DNA of 64,000 bases from Andalucia godoyi (Eukaryota; Discoba; Jakobea; Jakobida; Andaluciidae): positions 186,001 to 250,000 of the forward strand of contig VRVR01000009.1 of assembly GCA_009859145.1 (NCBI GenBank), in the 5' to 3' direction. The notes under the pieces were generated by a model. That model was not told the origin of the DNA. It saw only the letters and a list, made by a program, of their open reading frames with translations, and made no database searches. How positions within the stretch are numbered: the first letter of the stretch is position 1; each line of letters opens with the position of its first letter. The translations under genes and the position numbers were made by a program. Below, one piece after another: positions 58,101-64,000 of this stretch.

Positions 58101-59711
58101 TTCCTTTTCCAAGTTCTCAATGCGGCTGATTGCCAGTTCCGACGGGAATGCAGACGAAGACAACAGTGGCTGCGACGCATCCGCCATGAAAGACGACGAG
58201 ATCGTTGTGAACGAAGAGGATTGGTTGTGTTGTTCCGATGGAACCGAGGAGTCTTCGAACAAAGCAGAAAGGCGTGTCCACCACTGAGCAATATCTACCA
58301 ACCAGACGTCCTGGTCCCGTTCCGTGATGCCTTGCGTCATTAATCGGTGAAACTTCTCTTTAAGCATCACGTAGTCTTTCAACAGCGAAGAACGGAGAGT
58401 CTGAAGAATGTGGTTGCGTTGCTCCAAACGGATCTTCTCTCCGCGAAGCTGCTTCTCCAAATTTGCATTCTTGTTCTGCAGCTTCAGCATCTTTCTCTGT
58501 AAATGTCTTACCAATGACATTCTCTTTGATATGTCCTGAATAAAGAGCGTCGACATGACTGTGGATCGATCCAACGAATGTGAATACCGAGAGAACAAGT
58601 CTCGCGAATCCTCCATGAAGTCCTCCATCACTTCTTCAATATTTCCATCCGGAAGTGGCCCCATCGTGACGGTCGCGGCATTGGGCAGCGGCTGCTGTGC
58701 TGAAGAAGCAGGGGACTGGGGAACATACACGGACGAAGACGCATCAAAATTCCCACTCATAGCGAGAGGTGACGGCGGGTTATCGAGCGAATTGACAAAC
58801 GACTCGAGGTCGTTCGCTTCCTGAGCAGCATGTTGCGCGTCCTCTTTCTCCATCTTCTCCGCTAATGCTTCAACCTCGACGAATCTCTCGCGTTTCTTCA
58901 TTTCCAATGCCCGTGCCCGTTCTGCGTTATGCAGATAGTTGGTGATGGACTGGATCTTTCCGTCCAATCTGCGCCTCATATCAGTGAACCGCTCCACAAA
59001 TTCATCCCAAAACCGACCAGATTCCTTCGGAGCCCCTGCTAATATTCTTCTATTTGCCTCTGCCCAGAAATTCTCTAGCCATCTAAAATCATCCTTATCT
59101 TCTTCCTCCTCCAGCAACTTCCCAGCTCCAGCTCCTTCTCCTTCTTCTCCTTCTGCATCTTCATCTTTCTCATCCTCACAACCCTCATCATTATTATTCA
59201 CCAATGATTGCGACTGTTCCGTTGTTGCTTCAGATGCGCTACTTTTGGAAATTGTCTGCGAGAGTTGCATGGTAAAAAACTCGGATGGTCCGGTGTTATG
59301 ACGAGCTTTCCGTTTCATGACTCGATTTTTCAGTTCTTTTGTTGGAACAATGGCAGGAGCCGTTTTCTGCTGCGAGGCTCTGGAATTTTCGGAAGCGCGA
59401 GCAAAAGAGGCAGAACCGATGGAATCTCTGGTTCCAGGACGCGACGACGCCTCTCCGTCTTTCAACACTTGAGGAGCAAAGGATACCTGTGAGACTCGAG
59501 ATTCCGGTCTGGAGCCATAGCACTCGGATGGCGCCACAGACGATCCCACAGTGTCCATGTCGTCATTCTCGCTATCATCGCCGATCTCGTTGTTGTCGTT
59601 ATTGACAAGAACGTTGGAATCGACTGACGGACGAGATGTTTGTCTCGAGGTCGGTCTTGAGGAAGACGAGCGTGACGACGGAATCACGGTGTCCTTAGAA
59701 TACAACGGCAT
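55194..59711 (-). CDS. Giant coiled-coil protein, 1505 residues
   Basis: The protein starts MPLYSKDTVIPSSRSSSS; the ATG at 59711 is used because the nine upstream codons lack an ATG and follow an acceptor-like CAACAG. Disordered S/T/P-rich stretches alternate with coiled coils: about 225-310 (MKKRERFVEVEALAEKMEKE), 385-490 (HLQRKMLKLQNKNANLEKQL), 540-660 (KYREREEKYRKEREKYLDSR) and 960-1090 (LKRLEKLERENTELMTEIRM). A QGQGQGQG run comes from a CCTTGT hexamer repeat (57391-57420). The segment RDQDVWLVDIAQWWTRLSAL looks conserved. I cannot name a family; a cytoskeletal, centrosomal or ciliary scaffold is the inference. Repeat D2 begins about 120 bases upstream. Confidence 0.8.
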   Translation of the reverse strand: MPLYSKDTVIPSSRSSSSRPTSRQTSRPSVDSNVLVNNDNNEIGDDSENDDMDTVGSSVAPSECYGSRPESRVSQVSFAPQVLKDGEASSRPGTRDSIGSASFARASENSRASQQKTAPAIVPTKELKNRVMKRKARHNTGPSEFFTMQLSQTISKSSASEATTEQSQSLVNNNDEGCEDEKDEDAEGEEGEGAGAGKLLEEEEDKDDFRWLENFWAEANRRILAGAPKESGRFWDEFVERFTDMRRRLDGKIQSITNYLHNAERARALEMKKRERFVEVEALAEKMEKEDAQHAAQEANDLESFVNSLDNPPSPLAMSGNFDASSSVYVPQSPASSAQQPLPNAATVTMGPLPDGNIEEVMEDFMEDSRDLFSRYSHSLDRSTVMSTLFIQDISKRMSLVRHLQRKMLKLQNKNANLEKQLRGEKIRLEQRNHILQTLRSSLLKDYVMLKEKFHRLMTQGITERDQDVWLVDIAQWWTRLSALFEDSSVPSEQHNQSSSFTTISSSFMADASQPLLSSSAFPSELAISRIENLEKELADMREVMLVHKRAKEELQVQCDSLHSKYREREEKYRKEREKYLDSRREVTSLKFSDRALRVQLQNARLESSNVIDRLRADLIAARRDVNMLMDQSFVQMRIYVPARDETGQSSDEYVDMPQYVEVEVEEVEDEIEVVEEDAPSVVSNNVQSADAAVAPQTTPEPVMVAVTKVPLIPYLSTAQIRGETPLSSIREDIVSSRGSSVMLSADRFSDRSASGPGSVSGPRQGQGQGQGQGAVAPIQLECTSTTIVGTPKDSTTSDPAAVRLSSRSAGNVELPSAKDERTLEAMAMEPHAPAETKTEPAETVEDAQEDIQNVISEAVAEASQVPPVQTSATQHTRMFSKPLMMSDVENVPGSPSFALGSPAKAAIAAKPRKTTSVTVRKAHTQNAAVDTLELELDIEKMRYVQEEEMKASFRIVIEDQLRSDLMGELLKYQERDSAVENELKRLEKLERENTELMTEIRMLRDAIDSREVASMMETRFHNLQSKFEQSSGQLLISSSNSSPNPTGTPKTQTVYDRLYADALRLMSRFEKRKIDLLQVREESLLQTVKLDELSQNIISKLSDRIVAGMAIQSRSPLPPHVLNQQWPSEKKHQLPTLSFSQDVADRKSRQDTQRSMTGVLSFQQYLTNPRYPSMVSPELNVTPAPPGTYLHVADIPPAEQLIRQVISPIPVDLHNAKQEQIHSDDDISSLADPQFLVYGLSHIPRSVQKRFRNRPVEVHNQLLEMPVPTTKPEIIRAPSPPNPNAASDLRVVQKKPPADSAASHLVYYDAYPADMERDSENLVYKKQSHAVKKRCDDLTVSANIARFAEKPSHAPPHVSEPTGCSSAVAAPSPTHSYPSARSLQPAMPAMPTTPSPWTREIQQALSNNEPPAPEFRLRSMSSTDAILKLRNMEENQSTLPKLDPLPRSRNQSREELRILNAIRTNLAPKKMPQIEKQSSAAGKDPVPFSSKYHKVLDNLYMEDD

Positions 59712-59825
59712 GTCGTAAATCCGAGCCCTGTTGACCAAAGAGGTAGGCAGAGCAATGTTAGTTATCTGGATATATGTGTGCGTGAACTTATCTGCTTAAA
59801 TGCGTTTTAAAAACATTAACGGTAG

Positions 59826-59843
59826 AAAACGGTTGACCGTTTT
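59826..59843. promoter_or_regulatory. Near-palindrome with paired AACGG cores
   Basis: AAAACGGTTGACCGTTTT is symmetrical except for the two centre bases. AACGG is the core of MYB-bound mitosis-specific elements in plants and algae. It sits at the edge of repeat D2, 115 bases upstream of the coiled-coil gene. The D1 copy keeps only the right half (GACCGTTTT). Confidence 0.3.
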
Positions 59844-60130
59844 GTATATCAACATTCAACACCAAGCAAATGCGATTTTCTTACCGTAGACAAGTCCAGA
59901 ATTTCTTCTCAACTTTTCTTTTCTTCTTATGATGATTTCCTGTTGGTTTGTGTTTTTAATCATCGAACTCTCAAGCACCTGTGATCAAAGACAAGACATC
60001 TCATGGCTCCAGAGAGGGATCTTCCCGACAAACTCAAACCGGCCGTGCCCGAAGATGCCGAGAACCAAGGAACCCGTTGATCCTCTCTTGTCGCAACTTG
60101 CTGAGCAAGCTGATGATCATCAAATCACGA
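59832..60130 (+). repeat. Dispersed repeat family D, copy D2
   Basis: D2 is the shorter counterpart of 13722-14155 in the same orientation. In one plus-strand frame D2 is open from SWLQRGIFPTN through MPRTKEPVDPLLSQLAEQAD to about 60195, and D1 gives the matching SWLQRGIFPTN and PRTK before a stop. The minus strand also shows a shared peptide (LVLG..GHGR..FVGKIPLWSHEM). Differences between copies fall often, but not only, on the third position of these frames, so the ancestor may have been coding. Confidence 0.8.
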
Positions 60131-60907
60131 AAGATGTGATCGATTCCCACTTTCCCCGTTTTTTTCTTTGTTTCTCAAACGTCTTCATGACGTAGCTACT
60201 TTCTGAAAATAGTGGGCTTTTGCCGATCCACAAAGCGACGTCGGACATCGCCGCATGGGAAAAACGCACGCTCGCGGAAATCCAGTTCTCAAAAAGAAAA
60301 AAAGAAAAAAGGAAAACACAGTTCTGAGACCTGTTTCCTTGGAAGAGTTTGCCTCATCGAAAGGACCTCGCGGCGAAGGTTTCCACTGCATTCAGTCGAA
60401 TCGCTGAGTGATGGCAGTCGGGTCAGCAGTGTGCCAAACTCGCGACTCGTGGATGGGCTGAGCGATCCATGGTAGCTCTGTTGCAGCATCTGTTGTGGGA
60501 CAGCTGGAGCGTGGCGCCTCTGCTGCCGAGGAAGGTCTGGGGAGAAAAGCTGAATTTTCTTCCCTGCTCTTCGGGAGACTTGGCACGAAGCGAGTCTCCC
60601 GAAGAATGGTATGATTCACGTTAATCGAGGCTCCGCCTAGCGAGTCCAAGCAGACGTCATCATCCTGTAATAGAAAAACATAATGAAAAACAGACTTTTA
60701 AAAAAGCGTGTTTCCTGCTGTACAAAAGAAAAAGAAAAAAGGCCATCCATTGAACTCGATTCGCTGATGGCGAGAAGCCAGAAAACACACAGGAAACAGA
60801 CTTCAGAGTGTCGTTCTTTGCTTCTTCTTTCATCTTCCTTCTGCTCGTTCTCTTTCTTTATTTCGTCGTGCTCGGGTTTTGGGCGAGGAAAATAGTCTTT
60901 GTGAATT
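60131..60907. other. Unresolved spacer, possibly small spliced exons
   Basis: The stretch is less AT-rich than other spacers and open in several frames. On the minus strand TTTTTCTATTACAG (ending near 60659) is a strong splice acceptor; the frame after it runs 89 codons (DDDVCLDSLGGASINVNHTI ... PTAITQRFD) to a TGA at 60392 and stays open beyond it. On the plus strand GCTCTGTTGCAG (ending near 60486) precedes a 40-codon frame (VVGQLERGASAAEEGLGR). I cannot choose between strands, so no gene is called. Confidence 0.35.
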
Positions 60908-62323
60908 ATGGCTGCGATTCCCAAGCATCTTCTAGAGGAAGTCCCGGATTCATGGGCAGACACATCATCGCCCTTGTCATCTTCATCGTCTTCGAAAGTT
61001 AGTTTGGTGTCCGAGAAGCTCGTAGATTCACGGATTTCTGATGAAAAGGCCAAACAGGATGGGCTAGTAAAGCACTCTGAGGAACATCGGGTCCAGGTTC
61101 ATCGATCCGATACCTCTGCGCAGCTTCTGAGTGCAAAGGAATGGAAGGATCTCAATCTCCGGCCGGATTTGCTCAAGGGGGTCGAAGCTGCCGGGTTTGA
61201 CCATCCTTCGAAAATCCAGGCATCCGCGTTGCCCATTCTGCTCCATACCAAGGACAACATGATTGCGCAGAGTCAGTCCGGAACGGGAAAGACAGCGTGC
61301 TTCGTGCTCACGATGCTGTCGATCGTGGATCCCACAGTCGAAACCGTCCAAGCTGTCTGCACATGCCCGACGCGAGAGTTGGCGCTGCAAATTGAATCGG
61401 TCATCCTAAAAATTGGAAAGTTTTCCAATACGCAAAGTTCGGTGCTTTGCGGCGGGGACGAGGTGAAGAAAGGTCAGAGGATCAAGACTCCGATTGTCGT
61501 CTCAACTGTGGGAAAACTCAAATCGCTCTTCGCAAACAAGAACATTGATGCCAAGAAGCTTCGACTGTTTGTTCTGGACGAGGCTGATGTGATGTTGAGT
61601 GCAGAAGGATTTGGACCAGAGATCATGGAAATCAAGAAGGACTTCTTGCCTGCGGAATGTCGCTACTTGCTGTTTTCTGCGACGTACAACGACAAGGTGC
61701 AAAGATTTGCAGAGGTCTTCGCCCCTGAGCCGCGATCTGTGTTGCGGCTGGCCAAAACGGATGTCTTGCGAACTCAAATCCATCAGATTTACGTATTGAC
61801 CAAGAATGAAGCGGAAAAGCTCAAGTTTTTGTCGGATCTCTACTCGATCCTCTCCGTCGGGCAGTCCATTGTGTTTTGCGGGACGCGCAATAGTTCGAAA
61901 GCAGTCGCAGAAAAACTGCGAGCACAGAACCAGGATGTGTCCCTCATTCATGGTACGGAAGAAAAGGTCATGACCGCCGAGATGCGTGATTCCGTCGTTG
62001 CGGATTTCAGATCCGGAAAGACGCGAGTTCTGGTCGCAACAGATGTGCTTTCTCGCGGTTTTGATGTTCCGTCTGTGACGATGGTCGTGAACTATGATCT
62101 GCCTTTCCATCCAATGGACCACAACGCAGCTTCTCCGGAAACGTATATCCACAGAATCGGGCGAGCTGGTCGGTTTGATGCGCCAGGCATTGCGATTTCG
62201 CTGGTAACGACTGCTCAGGACCTGCAGATCCTCAAGCAGATCGAGGAGTATCAGAAGAAGAAGGTGATCTTGCTCGATACAGACGTCGATGTCATTGAGC
62301 AATACATGAAAGATAATATGTAA
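60908..62323 (+). CDS. DBP5: DEAD-box RNA helicase DBP5/DDX19
   Basis: The 471-residue protein has a short serine-rich N-terminus and the two RecA-like domains of a DEAD-box helicase. Motifs seen: IQASALPILL (Q motif), AQSQSGTGKT (motif I, about 121-130), CPTRELALQ (Ia), VLDEADVM (motif II, near 223), FSATY (III, near 256), ATDVLSRGFDVP (V) and HRIGRAGRFDAPG (VI). NYDLPFHPMD, ETYIHRIGRAGRFD and the LKQIEEYQKK-like tail identify the DBP5/DDX19 subfamily, which strips export factors from mRNA at the cytoplasmic face of the nuclear pore, helped by Gle1 and IP6. Length and start agree with the family. Confidence 0.94.
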   Translation: MAAIPKHLLEEVPDSWADTSSPLSSSSSSKVSLVSEKLVDSRISDEKAKQDGLVKHSEEHRVQVHRSDTSAQLLSAKEWKDLNLRPDLLKGVEAAGFDHPSKIQASALPILLHTKDNMIAQSQSGTGKTACFVLTMLSIVDPTVETVQAVCTCPTRELALQIESVILKIGKFSNTQSSVLCGGDEVKKGQRIKTPIVVSTVGKLKSLFANKNIDAKKLRLFVLDEADVMLSAEGFGPEIMEIKKDFLPAECRYLLFSATYNDKVQRFAEVFAPEPRSVLRLAKTDVLRTQIHQIYVLTKNEAEKLKFLSDLYSILSVGQSIVFCGTRNSSKAVAEKLRAQNQDVSLIHGTEEKVMTAEMRDSVVADFRSGKTRVLVATDVLSRGFDVPSVTMVVNYDLPFHPMDHNAASPETYIHRIGRAGRFDAPGIAISLVTTAQDLQILKQIEEYQKKKVILLDTDVDVIEQYMKDNM

Positions 62324-62519
62324 TAAACGGGGGGAAGGAAATTCAGCAACATAGTGCACAGGTATTTTTTTCTTCTTCTTTCTTTATTCTTCATTTTCTT
62401 CGCTTTTTCCCGTTTTTCCTTTGCTCTTCTGCCCTCTCCTTCTCACGCAACAGTTTTTTTCCCTCTTCTTTCTAATTCCTCTACACTAGCCGACGGTCGC
62501 GGACAGAGATATCCATCCA

Positions 62520-63506
62520 TCAGTTGTTCTTCGGAATCGGTCGGACCGGATCGAAATAGGGATGTGCCATTGCTTCCGCAGCGGTGAGTCGTTCAGCAGG
62601 GTCATACCGTAAGAGTCGGTCGACCAAGTCGATCGCGTCGTCGTTGGACCACGGTTCATTCTCCTTGGTGATGAAGGACCTCCAAGGTCTGCGTGGATAC
62701 CGACCGAGGAGACCATCGTAGTGCCGACTGAGCTCGAGTCTGTACTTGTCCAGGAAACGGAACAGCTCTTCGGTGCCCAGGACTTTTGCGATTCTAATGA
62801 GCTGGTCATAGTTGTCGCGTCCGTGGAAGAAGGGCTCCTTTTTGAAAATGATCGACGCAAACATGCAACCGAATGACCATAAATCCAACGAATAGTCGTA
62901 GTCCCGAAGGTCCACCAAGAGCTCGGGTCCCTTGAAGTACCTCGATGCGACACGCACGTTGTATTCTTGTCCTGGATAGTAAAACTCTGCAAGTCCCCAA
63001 TCAATGAGTCTCAGCTGCTTCTGCTCGTGATCAATCATGACATTATGCGGCTTGACATCCCGATGCATGATTCCCATCGAATGCGAAAAGTCCAGCGCAC
63101 GCAGCAACTCATACATGTAGTAGCGAATTTCAAGGTCTGTCAACCCAGGATACAAAATGCGGAAATCAGTATTGTCAACATGTTCAAACACAAGACTCGG
63201 AGTCTTGGACATTGGATCACGGCACACATCCAGCAGAGTGATGATGTTCGGTCCTCCGCACAAGTTCTGCAAAATCTTAATCTCCCGTTTGATCTTCTTC
63301 TTCTTTACGGGCTTGAGAATCTTGATGATGCAACGGTCCTCGTTGCACGTCAATCCTTCAAAAACCTCTGAATACTTGCCCCGGCCAACCTTGCGAACAA
63401 TCTCATAGTTATCCTGCTCGCCCCAGCGGATGTTCAGCTCTTCATACTGCGAATAGTCGCGCTGCCGACGCGCACACGCATCCGCATACACTCGAGAAAT
63501 CGGCAT
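62520..63506 (-). CDS. CK2A: Casein kinase 2 catalytic subunit alpha
   Basis: The 328-residue kinase is nearly all catalytic domain. It shows SRVYADAC near the start, [11 protein letters not shown] (glycine loop), the basic [15 protein letters not shown] cluster typical of CK2 alpha, [11 protein letters not shown] (catalytic loop, near residue 147), [20 protein letters not shown] (DWG instead of DFG plus the CK2 activation loop) and [17 protein letters not shown] at the end. The start at 63506 gives a protein of family length; the frame upstream encodes a V/A string with no ATG before the leader. CK2 alpha is constitutively active and pairs with CK2 beta. It converges with DBP5. Confidence 0.96.
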   Translation of the reverse strand: MPISRVYADACARRQRDYSQYEELNIRWGEQDNYEIVRKVGRGKYSEVFEGLTCNEDRCIIKILKPVKKKKIKREIKILQNLCGGPNIITLLDVCRDPMSKTPSLVFEHVDNTDFRILYPGLTDLEIRYYMYELLRALDFSHSMGIMHRDVKPHNVMIDHEQKQLRLIDWGLAEFYYPGQEYNVRVASRYFKGPELLVDLRDYDYSLDLWSFGCMFASIIFKKEPFFHGRDNYDQLIRIAKVLGTEELFRFLDKYRLELSRHYDGLLGRYPRRPWRSFITKENEPWSNDDAIDLVDRLLRYDPAERLTAAEAMAHPYFDPVRPIPKNN

Positions 63507-64000
63507 TCTTTCGCAGCTAAAAACGGCAACAACAGCCACAGCAACAACAGTAATAACAGCAACAACAAAAAAAATATTAATATAAACCAATGAAGAAAAG
63601 CAACATTGAAAATGGAAAATGGAAAAGCAAGAGAATCAAAAGACGGAAAGCGTCACCTGTCCAAATGAAAGAAATGAGGAGTGCAAAAGAGCCCAAAGAA
63701 TGCAAAGGATAAATAGTAAACAGATTTTTTAAGTCTCAATTTGATGCATTCCTGTTTTCTGAAAGTTTTTTCATGGAAAAACAAACCAGTTTTTTGTTTT
63801 TTGGCCTGTTGACCGCCTCTTCTTCAACCCTCCTTGAGGCTGGAGACCTACGAAGCACGATTCGCACGCCGAGTGGTGGCCTTTTGGGACTGTAATTTTT
63901 TGCTTGTTCCATAGTGGTTCTTTGGTAGTTTCTTGTTCTTCGTTTTTTCACTTTTGTTAATTGGGTGGGGAGGCTGCTGAGCAATGAATGCTGAACGACT
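63507..64000. other. CK2 alpha leader and window edge
   Basis: The first part is the CAACAA-rich leader of CK2 alpha. Farther out, 63740-63980 is open on both strands (for example minus NYSPKRPPLGVRIVLRRSPA), with balanced base composition. It may be part of an exon of a gene continuing beyond the window, but no family was recognised. Confidence 0.3.

Noticed and set aside
60392-60394. Selenocysteine at the in-frame TGA
   Set aside because: No SECIS-like hairpin or known selenoprotein family was recognised; an ordinary stop or non-coding sequence is simpler.
61502-62359. A 285-codon minus-strand frame opposite DBP5
   Set aside because: Antisense shadow of the helicase; no domain and the plus-strand motifs are complete.

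Overview
The window is nuclear DNA from a eukaryote, most likely a unicellular one with few introns. Most genes are one long open reading frame that starts at an ATG in T-rich or A-rich flanking DNA, and intergenic spacers run from about 0.1 to 1.8 kb. Six spliceosomal introns could be placed by eye, in RPL10A, MAEA/FYV10, RPRD1/RTT103, RPB12 and two in YOS1. Five begin GTATGT or GTATGC and one begins GC. Several features suggest a cell with a centrosome or flagellum: a tryptophan-rich SFI1-like protein and two long coiled-coil proteins. The H2A tail, the YOS1 C-terminus and a claudin/SUR7-like tetraspan protein look opisthokont-like, but I cannot name the lineage with confidence. The standard genetic code fits throughout. 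No bacterial, viral or organellar block was seen.

Layout. 1-9 kb: a WD40 protein cut by the window edge, a spacer with an inverted pair of a dispersed repeat, a bacterial-type phosphatidylserine synthase, the MICOS subunit MIC60, and an adaptor-binding synergin/aftiphilin-like protein whose frame is broken in a CT-rich microsatellite. 9-16 kb: UTP5/WDR43, calcineurin B, an unrecognised protein, a mitochondrial PEBP-domain (mL38-like) protein, and the first copy (D1) of a second dispersed repeat. 16-23.4 kb: phosphatidylinositol 4-kinase alpha (2037 aa) and an unrecognised protein. 23.9-29.5 kb: the three-exon YOS1, the two-exon GID/CTLH E3 subunit MAEA/FYV10, an assembly gap in a divergent promoter, a long coiled-coil protein, and the tiny two-exon RPB12. 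30-42.4 kb: a DUF445 membrane protein, a seven-transmembrane RGS protein, an RPRD1/RTT103-type CID protein, the SFI1-like protein, a claudin-like tetraspan protein, RPL10A and a Rab GTPase. 43-46 kb: two Golgi-type glycosyltransferases in tandem (GT92, then GT11). 46-51.3 kb: divergent histones H2A and H1, and MCM4. 52-60 kb: an unusual protein joining a degenerate Rho-type domain to three chitobiase-C-terminal-like repeats, then a 1505-aa coiled-coil protein with repeat copy D2 upstream. 60-64 kb: an unresolved spacer, the mRNA-export helicase DBP5/DDX19 and casein kinase 2 alpha.

The genes are a mixed housekeeping set with no operon-like grouping: nuclear RNA work (UTP5, RPB12, RPRD1, DBP5), chromatin and replication (H2A, H1, MCM4), membrane lipids and traffic (PSS, PI4KA, YOS1, Rab, synergin-like), signalling (calcineurin B, 7TM-RGS, CK2) and cytoskeleton. 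Divergent pairs sharing short spacers are frequent (UTP5/calcineurin B, MAEA/coiled coil, H2A/H1, MCM4/Rho-like). The most notable items are the Rho-like/chitobiase-like fusion, small spliced genes that single-frame scanning misses, and two dispersed low-copy repeat families with coding-like character.
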